Shown here: positions 7,389-16,509 of the stretch, piece by piece | Numbering within the stretch: the first letter of the stretch is position 1 | Layout: the number at the start of each line of letters is the position of its first letter | Source of the DNA: CAITSH01 sp025356665 | Lineage (GTDB): Bacteria > Pseudomonadota > Gammaproteobacteria > Burkholderiales > SG8-39 | Assembly: GCA_025356665.1 (NCBI GenBank) | Contig: JANXRV010000157.1 | Coordinates: 9,084 to 73,083 of the forward strand | DNA: 64,000 nt | Direction: 5' to 3' | The notes under the pieces: model-generated | What the model was told of the DNA's origin: nothing | Databases searched by the model: none | Seen by the model: only the letters and a program-made list of their open reading frames with translations | Program-made: the position numbers and the translations under genes

Positions 7389-8831
7389 ATGTCCGCAACC
7401 GAAAACGTCCCCAACTCCGCCGCTCTGGTCTGGTTCCGCCGCGACCTGCGCATCGACGACCACGCCGCACTCCATCACGCCATGACGCGGCACGGCCGGG
7501 TCTATTGCGTGTTTGTCTTCGACACCGCAATCCTTGACGCGCTACCGACACGCACCGACCGGCGTGTCGAGTTCATCTGGCATTGCATCACCGAGCTCGA
7601 TGCAGCCTTGCGCGAACTGGGCGGCGGCCTGGTCGTGCGCCATGGCGACGCGCGCACCGAAGTGCCGGCGCTGGCCGCGCAACTGCAGGTTGACACGGTA
7701 TATGCCAATCACGACTACGAGCCGGCGGCCATCGCGCGCGACCGCGCCGTGGCAACCGGTCTCGCGGTGCGCGGCGCAGCCTTCCAGACCTTCAAGGACC
7801 AGGTTGTGTTCGAGCGCGAGGAGGTGATGACGCTGGGCGGCACGCCTTATTCAGTGTTCACACCCTACAAGAACGCCTGGCTGAAAAAGCTCGATGCGTT
7901 TTACCTCAAGCCCTACCCGGTCAGAACCCATGCCAGGGCGCTGGCGCCGCCGCCGCCCTCGACCATCCCCTCGCTGCAGCAGATGGGCTTTAAGGCAAGC
8001 AATCTCACCTCGCTGGGCATCCCGGCCGGCATGTCCGGCGCGGCAAAGCTGCTCAAAGATTTTCGCGGGCGCATGGACGAATACCAGGAGCGGCGCGATT
8101 TTCCCGCCGTCAAGGGGCCGTCGTATCTGTCGATACATTTGCGCTTCGGGACGGTGTCGATACGCGCCCTCGCCGCCGAAGCGCACGCGCGCGCCAGCCG
8201 CGGCGCGCAGGTATGGCTATCGGAGCTGATCTGGCGCGATTTTTATTTCATGATCCTCAGCCACCATCCGCATGTCGTCGGGCACAGCTTCAAGCGCGAG
8301 TTCGAGGACCTGCCTTTCGACAACGACAAGGCCAAGTTCGCGGCATGGTGCGCGGGCCGCACCGGATTCCCGCTGGTCGATGCCGCCATGCGCCAGCTCA
8401 ACGCCACCGGCTACATGCACAACCGCCTGCGCATGATCGCCGCCTCCTTCCTGGTCAAGGACCTGCATATCGACTGGCGCTGGGGCGAACAATATTTCGC
8501 CGACCAGCTCAACGACTTCGACCTGTCCGCCAACAACGGCGGCTGGCAGTGGGCCGCTTCCACCGGCTGCGACGCGCAACCCTACTTCCGCATTTTCAAT
8601 CCGGTGACGCAATCGGAGCGTTTTGACGCCGAGGGCAAGTTCATCCGCAAGTACGTGCCCGAACTCGCCGGGGTGAAGGGCAAGTTCATCCACGCGCCGT
8701 GGCTGCTCGGTGCTATCGAGCAGCAGGCCGCCGGCTGCATCATCGGCAAGGACTATCCAGCGCCGTTGGTGGAGCATGACTGGGCGCGAAAGCTCACGCT
8801 GGAGCGCTACGGCAAGGCAAAAAAGTCTTAA
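7389..8831 (+). CDS. phrB: deoxyribodipyrimidine photolyase (class I, CPD type)
   Basis: 480-residue cytoplasmic flavoprotein that uses blue light to split cyclobutane pyrimidine dimers. The N-terminal antenna domain opens with ALVWFRRDLRIDDHAAL. The C-terminal FAD domain shows FPLVDAAMRQLNATGYMHNR, SFLVKDLHIDWRWGE and NDFDLSANNGGWQW, including the Trp-rich electron path and the Asn that touches FAD N5. The ATG at 7389 was preferred over an upstream frame to 7293 because MSATENVPNSAALVWFRR begins right at the domain. Length and motifs fit photolyase better than cryptochrome. Confidence 0.96.
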   Translation: MSATENVPNSAALVWFRRDLRIDDHAALHHAMTRHGRVYCVFVFDTAILDALPTRTDRRVEFIWHCITELDAALRELGGGLVVRHGDARTEVPALAAQLQVDTVYANHDYEPAAIARDRAVATGLAVRGAAFQTFKDQVVFEREEVMTLGGTPYSVFTPYKNAWLKKLDAFYLKPYPVRTHARALAPPPPSTIPSLQQMGFKASNLTSLGIPAGMSGAAKLLKDFRGRMDEYQERRDFPAVKGPSYLSIHLRFGTVSIRALAAEAHARASRGAQVWLSELIWRDFYFMILSHHPHVVGHSFKREFEDLPFDNDKAKFAAWCAGRTGFPLVDAAMRQLNATGYMHNRLRMIAASFLVKDLHIDWRWGEQYFADQLNDFDLSANNGGWQWAASTGCDAQPYFRIFNPVTQSERFDAEGKFIRKYVPELAGVKGKFIHAPWLLGAIEQQAAGCIIGKDYPAPLVEHDWARKLTLERYGKAKKS

Positions 8832-8906
8832 ACGCCAACTTGGGATTGTGATTTCGGGCTCCTTGCTCTAGCCTGTCGCGCAACAGTGAACTGAAGGGGA
8901 AACAAA

Positions 8907-9872
8907 ATGAAAGTACCGCGCTTCCTGGTTCTTTGCGGATTGCTCGCGCCATTGCTCACATTCGCGCAAACTTACCCGAACAAGCCGGTGCGCCTCGTCG
9001 TGCCGTTTGCGGCCGGTGGCGCCGCCGACACGGTCGCCCGCGCGACGGGCAACCGCATCAGCGAGGCGCTCGGGCAACCGGTGGTAATTGACAACCGCGC
9101 CGGCGGACTCGCCGCGATAGGCTCGGATGTTGTCGCCAAGGCATCGCCAGACGGATACACACTGCTGCTCGCGGTGAGTCCGCCGCACACGATATTTCCA
9201 TTGCTCCTCAAAAACCTGCCCTTTGACAACATCAAGGACTTCACGCCCATCGCCATCATCGGCACACTGCCCCAGGTGATAGCGGTGCATCCGTCATTGC
9301 CGGTAAATTCGCTGAAAGAATTGATCGAATACGCGAAAAAAAATCCCGGCAAGCTATCGTTCGGAACCTCCGGCGTTGGCACGGCACAGCACTTGGGCGG
9401 ATTGCACCTCAACAAGATGGCTGGCATAGACCTGCAGCACATCGGATACAAGGGGGGCGGACAGGCGATCAACGACCTGCTCGGCGGCCAGGTGCCGATT
9501 GGCATCCTGACCTTGTCGAACGTGCTCGTGCATGCGCGCACCGGCAAACTCAAACTGCTGGCCATGCTCGAGGCACAACGTGCAAAGGGTGCCCCGGAGA
9601 TTCCCACCGTGGCTGAGGCCGGCGTGCCCGGGTTTGCCATTCCGGACACCTGGATCGGGTTGATGGGCCCAGCACATCTGCCTGCGCCGATCGCCGGGCA
9701 GTTGAACGCGGCGGTGACAAAGGCGCTGGAATTTTCGGACGTACGTTCGCGCCTTGACGCGGCGGGCTTCGAAGTGAGGATCGCGACACAGCAATCCTTC
9801 GCCGACTCGATTGCAAAGAGCTACGGTCTCTACCAGAAGATCGTAAGCGACGCCGGCATCAAACCGGAGTAG
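8907..9872 (+). CDS. Bug/TctC-family periplasmic solute receptor
   Basis: 321-residue receptor preceded by an AAGGGGA ribosome-binding site. The signal peptide MKVPRFLVLCGLLAPLLTFA is cleaved before QTYPNKPVRLVV; the ligand loops are PFAAGGAADTVARA and YKGGGQAINDLLGGQVPIG. The stop codon is only 4 bp from the stop of the convergent enamidase-like gene, so the transcripts must overlap. Sitting beside the monooxygenase/enamidase pair, it may import their heterocyclic or carboxylated substrate, though it is on the opposite strand. Confidence 0.94.
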   Translation: MKVPRFLVLCGLLAPLLTFAQTYPNKPVRLVVPFAAGGAADTVARATGNRISEALGQPVVIDNRAGGLAAIGSDVVAKASPDGYTLLLAVSPPHTIFPLLLKNLPFDNIKDFTPIAIIGTLPQVIAVHPSLPVNSLKELIEYAKKNPGKLSFGTSGVGTAQHLGGLHLNKMAGIDLQHIGYKGGGQAINDLLGGQVPIGILTLSNVLVHARTGKLKLLAMLEAQRAKGAPEIPTVAEAGVPGFAIPDTWIGLMGPAHLPAPIAGQLNAAVTKALEFSDVRSRLDAAGFEVRIATQQSFADSIAKSYGLYQKIVSDAGIKPE

Positions 9873-9876
9873 CGCG

Positions 9877-11097
9877 CTACTTCAGGTTATGAGCGGCCGA
9901 GGCGCTGCCAGAGAGCCAGCCCAGGTTGCAACAAAGAAATTTCGCCGCATGCTCGGGTGGCGGCGTCTGGTGGCTGCGCCCCAACACCAGCGGAACGCCA
10001 TCGACCAGCACATGGCTGATGCCCGGAAAATCGCCATGCGCAACCGCCTCCGACAGCGTGCTGCCCTTGGAGCCCTTGACCGGACCGCACACCACCACGT
10101 CAGCCGGGCGCCCCGGCGCAAGAATGCCGCAATCGAGCCCGTGCGCGCGCGCGGTATTGCCCGTTCCCACCGCTATCGCCTCGGCCGGCGACAGGCCGCA
10201 GATCGAGGTGAGAAACAAGATGTTCTTGAACATGCCGCGCGGAATCACCCCCGTGCCGCCGGGCGTGTCGGTGCCCAGGCAAAGCCGGTCAAGCCGGCCG
10301 CGCGACACCAGGCGCTTTACCGCACGCGCCGTCGAGCCGTAATTGCCCGATGAACAGATCTCAAGTGCGAATGTGGTTTCATCGATGACGCGGTCCAGAT
10401 CCTCGTCGCTCATCGGGATGGGTCCGCCAGACACATGGGCCGCGATGTCCGGCTGCAACCAGGACAAGATGTCGTAGCCGCACATTTGCGAGGAGCCAGA
10501 GCGCGACACGCCGCCGGTGTGCACCTTGGTGCGTATGCCGCGCTCACGGCACCAGCGCACATAGTTTTTCGCCTCTTCGGGGTTTTCGTCGAGCGGGTAA
10601 AACAGAAATTTGGCGAACTTGGTGCCGTGCGCCGCCACACGATCAAAATGCTCTGGCGTCATGCCCGGCACCAACAACACGGTGCCTGCGATGAGCTTGG
10701 CCCCGCTCCAGCGCACACGGCCGGTGGTCTGCGCCATCACGATCGCGAGTGAGGTGACAATCTCGGCGGTTAGCCCGTTCGGGTCGAGGCCGGGCAAGTG
10801 CAATTCGCCCGCCGATATCAGCGTGGTGGTGCCGCCGTTAAGGTAGTTTCCGATCCAGCCCGTGGCATTTTGCGTCGGCGTCCACTCCCCACACACCGGA
10901 TGCACATGGCCATCGACGATGCCGGGCATGACGGCGCTGCCCATTGCGTCAATCACCACTTCGCATTCGCCCGGGCTGGCCGGATCAAGAGCGGCAACGC
11001 GCCCGTCTTCGATCAGCAGCTCGCGCGTCGCGGAGAAAGGGGCAAGCAGATCGCCAGTGAAGAATTCGCCGATATTCTTGATCAAGACGCGTGGCAT
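9877..11097 (-). CDS. amidohydrolase resembling enamidase (6-oxo-tetrahydronicotinate hydrolase)
   Basis: 406-residue binuclear amidohydrolase. Metal ligands visible are H64-V-H66, KVHTGG, AHVSGG and the Asp of LGTDTPGG. The overall text follows Eubacterium barkeri enamidase (Ena): an opening IKNIG, GTDTPGGTGVIPRGMFKNI, HGDFPGISHVLVDG and QTPPPEHAAKFL all have direct counterparts there. Ena opens the ring of 6-oxo-1,4,5,6-tetrahydronicotinate during nicotinate fermentation. In an apparently aerobic betaproteobacterium the substrate may be another cyclic enamide. The upstream FAD monooxygenase is on the same strand 68 nt away, which suggests a two-step N-heterocycle route. Confidence 0.8.
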   Translation of the reverse strand: MPRVLIKNIGEFFTGDLLAPFSATRELLIEDGRVAALDPASPGECEVVIDAMGSAVMPGIVDGHVHPVCGEWTPTQNATGWIGNYLNGGTTTLISAGELHLPGLDPNGLTAEIVTSLAIVMAQTTGRVRWSGAKLIAGTVLLVPGMTPEHFDRVAAHGTKFAKFLFYPLDENPEEAKNYVRWCRERGIRTKVHTGGVSRSGSSQMCGYDILSWLQPDIAAHVSGGPIPMSDEDLDRVIDETTFALEICSSGNYGSTARAVKRLVSRGRLDRLCLGTDTPGGTGVIPRGMFKNILFLTSICGLSPAEAIAVGTGNTARAHGLDCGILAPGRPADVVVCGPVKGSKGSTLSEAVAHGDFPGISHVLVDGVPLVLGRSHQTPPPEHAAKFLCCNLGWLSGSASAAHNLK

Positions 11098-11165
11098 ACG
11101 GCGGTTTCCTGTGCTTGTGTTGTGACTGTACTGAGATTGCGGACGGCGCGATTGTAGCAGTGCGG

Positions 11166-12386
11166 CTATTGGATTTTCGCCGCCTTGCGCACACTCTCAA
11201 TCAGCGAGGTGCGCAGCAGAAATTGCCGGTGCCGCACCGGGTCGTCGGCGATGCGGCGCAGTTCGTTGAAGTTCTCCTGCCGCTGCGCCGGGTCGCGTTC
11301 CTCCAGTCGCTTTTTATTGGCGATGGTCTGCTGCTGCACAAACTCAATGTTGAGCGGTCGGCGGCGCCGGTCGTAGCGCTCGAGCAGCGATGCGTCGGCC
11401 GCGCCCGTTGTCACCTGGTGCAGCGTGTCGGCGAGGTCCATGGCGTCGTGAATGCCGCAGTTGAGCCCAAGGCCGCCCATCGGATTGTTGACGTGCGCCG
11501 CGTCACCGGCCAGAAACACGCGACCCTTGCGAAAGGATTTGGCCACGCGCTGGTGCACGCGGTAAATGTTCCGGTGGACCACCTTTTCGAGCGGATGACT
11601 ATCGATGATCTGCGCGAAGCGCCGGCTCACCGAAGCGTCGGTAAAGGCTTCCTCGTCGGTCTCGTTTTCCCCGGCGCGAAACACCGCGCGCCAACGGCCC
11701 TTCATGTCATCACCCATGACTTTGAACAGGTTGGACCACTCGTCCGGGTGCGCGATGTAACAACGGTAACGGCAGCCCAGTGCGCGCTCAAAATCAAACA
11801 CCGACGTGAGCACCAGAAAACGCTCGGGCCAGGTATAGCCCTCGAACTCGATGTCCATGGACTTGCGCACGAAACTGCGCCCGCCGTCGCAGCCGACGAG
11901 GTAATCGAACACGCGCCGGTCGTCGCCGCCTTCGTTATGAATGTCAACGGTGACACCGTTCTCATCCTGGCTGATCGCCTGGACCGTGGTGCCCATCAGC
12001 ACTTCGGCCGCGTCGCTCTTGGCCAGCCGCCGCAGGCCCAGCTCGGCGAGCTTGTGCTGCTCGGTCTGCACCACGTAAGGGAAGGGCGTCTCGTCCTTGA
12101 GCACGCTGTGATCAAACTCGACTTGCGGCGTCATGTCGACGCCGTCCCAGTGCTGGAAATGCAAGGCCTTCAGGCCGAGCGACTGGAATTCCTCCACCAG
12201 CCCCAGTTCGGCCAGCATCTCGAGGGTGGAAGGATGGGTGGTGGCTGCGCGCGGACCGTGGTCTATGGCCGCTTCGGCTTCGATCAGCGTCACCTTGAAA
12301 CCTTTTTTGACAAAGGCGATCGCAGCGACCACGCCAACGGGGCCGGCACCGACGATGCCGATATGACTTTGTTTGCTGGAATGCAT
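11166..12386 (-). CDS. FAD-dependent aromatic-ring monooxygenase (class A flavoprotein)
   Basis: 406-residue PHBH-type hydroxylase. It has the Rossmann motif IGIVGAGPVGVVAA (GxGxxG at 13-18), the DG motif VGCDGGRS (164-171) that binds FAD and NADPH, and the FAD ribityl motif LAGDAAHVNNPMGGLGLN (from 292). The class hydroxylates phenolic or hydroxypyridine rings with NAD(P)H and O2. Followed on the same strand by the enamidase-like gene, it could hydroxylate a hydroxypyridine or pyridine carboxylate; the substrate is not determinable. Length is normal and no membrane segment is present. Confidence 0.88.
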   Translation of the reverse strand: MHSSKQSHIGIVGAGPVGVVAAIAFVKKGFKVTLIEAEAAIDHGPRAATTHPSTLEMLAELGLVEEFQSLGLKALHFQHWDGVDMTPQVEFDHSVLKDETPFPYVVQTEQHKLAELGLRRLAKSDAAEVLMGTTVQAISQDENGVTVDIHNEGGDDRRVFDYLVGCDGGRSFVRKSMDIEFEGYTWPERFLVLTSVFDFERALGCRYRCYIAHPDEWSNLFKVMGDDMKGRWRAVFRAGENETDEEAFTDASVSRRFAQIIDSHPLEKVVHRNIYRVHQRVAKSFRKGRVFLAGDAAHVNNPMGGLGLNCGIHDAMDLADTLHQVTTGAADASLLERYDRRRRPLNIEFVQQQTIANKKRLEERDPAQRQENFNELRRIADDPVRHRQFLLRTSLIESVRKAAKIQ

Positions 12387-12663
12387 GCACGGCTTTCAGG
12401 TTTTGTTACCGATTGTGGGATTTGCGCCAGGTGCAGCATGCCCGGGTGCCCGAGCACCACGAAGAGTCGCACCTGGTACTTAAGAAGACGCCAGGGTCGA
12501 TGATACAAGCTGCGTGCAAGCGTGTATTATTTCCCGAACACTTTCAAGTGCGCAGGCTTTGCGCTTTGAATTGTCGTGCAAATGGTCGTGCTTCAGACGT
12601 GTCACTATCTCAATCCGGGCAGATGCCCAACCCGTCCCCACCTTCCCAGAAAGAATACCGTTC

Positions 12664-13593
12664 ATGACTGTACGTGTTGCCATCCCGGACCTTGTGTCCC
12701 CGTCGTATTTTCCCGCCATCGCCGCAGTCGAACTGGGCTTGTTCAAGAAAGAGGGCTTCGATGCCACGCTCGAACTGGTATTCCCGGTCACGCGCGCCTA
12801 CCAGGAACTGCACAACGGTAAATGGGATTTCATCGGTGGCGCTTCGCACGCACCCTTGTATGCATTCAAGGATTGGGCCGGTTCGCGCATCCTGTGCGCG
12901 CTGTCGCAACACATGTACTGGTTCCTGATCGTGCGCGCCGACCTCAAGGTCAAGCGCGGCGATCTCGCGGCGGTGCGCGGCCTGCGCATCGGCGCGGCAC
13001 CGGGTCCGGTGGACGGGCTGCGCCGCATGCTCACCGAGATCGGCATGAATCCGGACACCGATGTAAAGATCGGCCCCATCCCGGCGGCGGCCGGCGCCGG
13101 TGTGTCCTTCGGCGTAAGCGCGGCCAAGGCACTGGAGAACGGCGAGATCGACGCCTTCTGGGCTAACGGCATGGGTTCGGATGTCGCGCTCAAAAGTGGC
13201 ATCGGCACGCTGGTGCTTGATGCCCGCCGCGGCGACGGCCCCAAAGGCGCGATCGACTACTGCTTCGCCGCCTGGGTGACGACAGAAAAACTGATGAAGG
13301 AAAACCCGGCACTGGCACGGGCTTCGATTCGTGCCATCACCGGCGCGCAACGCGCCCTCGCCGCCGATCCGGCCTGCGCCACACCCATCGCGAAAAAGCT
13401 CTTTCCCGCGGTCGAAGCGGAAATGATCGCAGACCTGATCCGGCGCGATGCGCCTTTTTACAGCGCCGATGTACCGCCGAACAAGATTGCATCCATGAAT
13501 CGATTCGCCCGGGACATCGGCCTGCTGTCCAAGGATGTCGCCTACGAACAGGTGGTGGCCACTGAATTTAGCAACTTGTGGAACCCGGCCTGA
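12664..13593 (+). CDS. NMT1/THI5-type ABC substrate-binding-like protein lacking a signal peptide
   Basis: 309-residue protein of the SsuA/ThiY (NMT1/THI5-like) fold: opening VRVAIPDLVSPSYFPAIAA, ELGLFKKEGFDATLEL, GGASHAPLYAFKDW and a C-terminal ALAADPACATPIAKKLFPAVE helix region. Such proteins usually feed ABC importers for sulfonates, nitrate, taurine or pyrimidines. The ATG at 12664 gives no signal peptide. A longer frame back to 12514 gives no credible one either. No ABC permease or ATPase lies nearby. It may be a cytoplasmic binding protein or enzyme-like relative, or may borrow a distant transporter. A Bug gene follows 40 nt downstream. Confidence 0.8.
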   Translation: MTVRVAIPDLVSPSYFPAIAAVELGLFKKEGFDATLELVFPVTRAYQELHNGKWDFIGGASHAPLYAFKDWAGSRILCALSQHMYWFLIVRADLKVKRGDLAAVRGLRIGAAPGPVDGLRRMLTEIGMNPDTDVKIGPIPAAAGAGVSFGVSAAKALENGEIDAFWANGMGSDVALKSGIGTLVLDARRGDGPKGAIDYCFAAWVTTEKLMKENPALARASIRAITGAQRALAADPACATPIAKKLFPAVEAEMIADLIRRDAPFYSADVPPNKIASMNRFARDIGLLSKDVAYEQVVATEFSNLWNPA

Positions 13594-13633
13594 AACCACA
13601 AACGCTTCAACCCAAATGCAACGGAGACATTGC

Positions 13634-14638
13634 ATGAGGCCATCGATTTTAAGTCTGCACGGCAAGCACCGCCGGCTGGCACTGCGCATAACGCTTGCAT
13701 GCTCGCTACTGCTGGGCCTCGCCGGCCAGGCGGTGGCGCAAGCCTGGCCGCAAAAGTCCATTCGTATCGTCGTTCCCTTCTCCTCCGGTGGTAACACCGA
13801 TAGCATTGCCCGCATCACCGCCGATTGGCTGACGCAAAAGCTCGGGCAAACGGTGATCGTGGAGAACAAACCGGGCGCGAGCGGCGCCATCGCCGCAGAG
13901 TTTGTCGCGCGCGCGCCGGCCGACGGCTATACGCTGTTCATGGCGACGCTGCCACAAATGGCGGTGCTGCCGGCAATGGCCAAAACGTCCTATGACCCGG
14001 TCACAGATTTTGCGCCGGTGAGCATCGTCGCCAGCAACGCCTTTGCGCTCGCGGTCAACGAGGCCGTGCCGGCAAAGTCACTGCCCGAGCTGGTCGCCTA
14101 TGTGCGCAAGAATCCGACCAAGCTGATCTATGCGTCGGCCGGCAACGCCAGCCTGAGCCATTTGTCGGTGGTGCTGCTGCTCAAACGCGCCGGCATCGAG
14201 ATGGAACATGTCGGCTACAAAGGCGGCGCGCCGGCGCTGGCCGACGTGATTGCGGGACACGCGCCGATGTACTTCGGCAACCTCGCCGAAATCATTCCCC
14301 AATCCAAGAGTGGCAAAATCAAGGTGCTGGCGGTGTCTGGTGACAAGCGCGCGCCGCAACTGCCCGGCGTGCCGACGGTGGCCGAGCAAGGCTACCCGGG
14401 CTATCGCACCAATACCTGGAACGCGATTGCCGCACCGGCCAAAACGCCGCCCGCCGTCATCGAGCGCCTTGCGCGCGAGATCGCCACTGCGGCGCGCGAT
14501 CCGGGCTTTATCCAGCGCCTGGAGAACATCGGCGTTGATCCTGTGGGCAACACGCCGGCCGAGTTCGCCGCGGTACTGAAGTCGGATCTCGCCGTATGGG
14601 CCGAAGCGGTGCGCATTTCCGGCGTCAAGGCCGATTAG
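13634..14638 (+). CDS. Bug/TctC-family periplasmic solute receptor
   Basis: 334-residue receptor with a long, Arg/His-rich signal peptide (about 36 residues, ending AVA-QA), then WPQKSIRIVVPFSSGGNTD. The second ligand loop is YKGGAPALADVIAGHAPM. The start was set at the ATG at 13634; upstream codons belong to the end of the preceding gene. It is 40 nt after the NMT1/THI5-like gene on the same strand, so both may be expressed together as a two-receptor uptake unit. A 6-bp stem (TCACGC/GCGTGA near 14732-14748) lies downstream, without a T-run. Confidence 0.93.
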   Translation: MRPSILSLHGKHRRLALRITLACSLLLGLAGQAVAQAWPQKSIRIVVPFSSGGNTDSIARITADWLTQKLGQTVIVENKPGASGAIAAEFVARAPADGYTLFMATLPQMAVLPAMAKTSYDPVTDFAPVSIVASNAFALAVNEAVPAKSLPELVAYVRKNPTKLIYASAGNASLSHLSVVLLLKRAGIEMEHVGYKGGAPALADVIAGHAPMYFGNLAEIIPQSKSGKIKVLAVSGDKRAPQLPGVPTVAEQGYPGYRTNTWNAIAAPAKTPPAVIERLAREIATAARDPGFIQRLENIGVDPVGNTPAEFAAVLKSDLAVWAEAVRISGVKAD

Positions 14639-14787
14639 GCGCGCACGCGCCGCACCCGTGTCATCTCGGCCGGAAACCCTCACCAGGCGGCACCAGATTA
14701 GTGACTTAGTGGCAAACTGCATGATCTTGGTGTCACGCTTTTGGCGTGATCCCCGTGCAATCCTGGTAAAAGTTTGAATTGTTGGCA

Positions 14788-16002
14788 ATGAACATACAGT
14801 TTCAGCGTCTGGTTGATCGTTACATCGGCGTGCCCCTTTGCGCCGGACTCTCGCTCATCGACCGGATTTTCGGACGCGACGAAGTCCTCGGCCGGCCGCA
14901 AAACATCCTCGTGATCCTGCTCTCGGAAATGGGTAGCCTGGTGCTGGCCGAGCCGATGTTCATGCGCCTGAAAAACAAATACCCGGAAGCGACCGTCCAC
15001 GTGCTGCTGTTCGCCAAAAACCGCGAAGTGCTGGACTTGTTGGGCGTGGTTTCGCCAGCCAATGTCATGACCCTCAACGATCGCGGCCTGGCCAGCTTTA
15101 TCGGTGACAGCCTGCGCGCGCTGTTACGGCTGCGGTCGCTCCAGCTCGACGCGGTGCTCGACTGCGAACTGTTCTCGCGCGTGAGCAGCCTGTTTTCGTA
15201 TCTGTCCGGCGCGAGGCTGCGCGCCGGTTTTCACCGGCACACGCAGGAAGGCCTTTATCGCGGTTCGTTCATCAACCGACCGGTGCTGTACAACCCCTAC
15301 CGGCATCTGACACTGCAATTGCTGAGCATGGTCGCAGCGCTCGAATCAACAAGCTTTCCGCTGACCAAGGATTTGCCCGTGGTCATGCCCGGCAGCCCAC
15401 CCCCGCTCCAATTCAAGCCGGGCGAAAAAGAGCAGGCTATAGCGCGCCTGCACGCGGATTTTCCCGCCGTGACGGACAAGCGCCTCATACTGATTTATCC
15501 AGGCGGCGGCTTGTTGCCGATACGCGCGTGGCCGCTTGAATCCTATGCCCGGCTGTGTGCCGACCTGCTCGCCGACGGTTACGCCGTCGGCGTGGTCGGG
15601 CTGATGGAGGACCGCCCGCTCGGTCAGGCCCTGCTCGAACAAAGCGGCAGCGATCTGTGCATAGACCTCACCGGCTATACCAAATCCGTGCGCGACCTGC
15701 TGGCGCTGTTTCACCGCGCCGACCTGCTCATCACCAACGACGGCGGGCCCGGACAATTTGCCGCCCTCACGCCGATCGCCTCGATCGTATTTTTCGGCCC
15801 CGAAACACCGCTGCTCTATCGCTCGCTGTCGCAAAACGCCTGGCATTTTCATCTTGGCCTGCCCTGCTCGCCCTGCCTGACCGCGTACAATCACCGCTCT
15901 TCGCCCTGCGATGGCGACAATCAGTGCCTGAAGCGGATCACCCCGGCGCAAGTCATCGCCAAGGCGCGCGAAATGCTTGCCGCACCGACCGGTCCGCGCT
16001 GA
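14788..16002 (+). CDS. glycosyltransferase family 9 (heptosyltransferase-like)
   Basis: 404-residue GT-B enzyme of the WaaF/WaaC/RfaQ type, which transfers ADP-heptose or a related sugar onto LPS core at the inner membrane. The N-terminal domain has NILVILLSEMGSLVLAEPMF, and the donor domain has ILIYPGGGLLPIRAWPLESY and DLLITNDGGPGQFAALTPI; the last matches the SNDTGPMH region of heptosyltransferases with His replaced by Gln. The ATG at 14788 is preferred over two TTG codons just before it. It is first of five plus-strand genes for cell-surface glycan assembly. Confidence 0.88.
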   Translation: MNIQFQRLVDRYIGVPLCAGLSLIDRIFGRDEVLGRPQNILVILLSEMGSLVLAEPMFMRLKNKYPEATVHVLLFAKNREVLDLLGVVSPANVMTLNDRGLASFIGDSLRALLRLRSLQLDAVLDCELFSRVSSLFSYLSGARLRAGFHRHTQEGLYRGSFINRPVLYNPYRHLTLQLLSMVAALESTSFPLTKDLPVVMPGSPPPLQFKPGEKEQAIARLHADFPAVTDKRLILIYPGGGLLPIRAWPLESYARLCADLLADGYAVGVVGLMEDRPLGQALLEQSGSDLCIDLTGYTKSVRDLLALFHRADLLITNDGGPGQFAALTPIASIVFFGPETPLLYRSLSQNAWHFHLGLPCSPCLTAYNHRSSPCDGDNQCLKRITPAQVIAKAREMLAAPTGPR

Positions 16003-16032
16003 CGCGGGTGCGCCTGAAAACCAAAGGATTGC

Positions 16033-16506
16033 ATGTCCGTGTTTGAACGATTGATGGTGCATCCGCGGGTCGCGCGCTTGCTGAAATTTCGCTTCCTGAA
16101 ATTCGGCACTGTCGGCGCATCAGGCACCTTCGTCAACTTGGGCGTGCTCTACATCGGACAGGAGTTTTTGTTTCGCGCCATCGCGCTACCCGAAATGCGC
16201 TTGAACTTTTCGCTCGCCGGGGCAATCCTGGTGGCCACCATCAACAATTTCACCTGGAACCGTATCTGGACCTGGCAGGACAGGCCGCGCAACCAGGGCA
16301 GGTCAGTATTGGTGCAGTTCGGTCAGTACGCCCTCGCCTGCTGGGTGGGTATCCTGCTGCAAGTGGTGTTCACTAAAATACTGGTCGTCTATCTTCACTA
16401 TCTTGTCGCCAATCTGATCGCAATTGTGTTCGCCAGCGTGTTTAATTTTATCGTCAACGACTTGTGGACTTTCAGGCACCGCCCCACGGATGATGTGGGT
16501 AAATAA
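16033..16506 (+). CDS. GtrA-family membrane protein
   Basis: 157-residue protein with four predicted membrane helices and the GtrA signature: FRFLKFGTVGASGTFVNLGV near residue 20, NFTWNRIWTWQD in the middle and FNFIVNDLWTFR at the C-terminus. GtrA proteins are thought to move polyprenyl-phosphate-linked sugars across the inner membrane. Its place between a GT9 and a GT39 enzyme fits flipping of a lipid-linked donor that the GT39 protein then uses on the periplasmic side. The next gene starts 3 nt after its stop. Confidence 0.92.
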   Translation: MSVFERLMVHPRVARLLKFRFLKFGTVGASGTFVNLGVLYIGQEFLFRAIALPEMRLNFSLAGAILVATINNFTWNRIWTWQDRPRNQGRSVLVQFGQYALACWVGILLQVVFTKILVVYLHYLVANLIAIVFASVFNFIVNDLWTFRHRPTDDVGK

Positions 16507-16509
16507 CGC

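Noticed and set aside
11091..12503. 470-codon plus-strand frame
   Set aside because: Antisense to the FAD monooxygenase, which shows all three FAD motifs.
12610..13890. 426-codon minus-strand frame
   Set aside because: Antisense to the NMT1/THI5-like gene and the start of the next Bug gene; no recognisable domain.
14730..14748. Terminator after the Bug gene at 13634
   Set aside because: Only a 6-bp stem with no T-run and about 90 nt after the stop; too weak to list as a feature.
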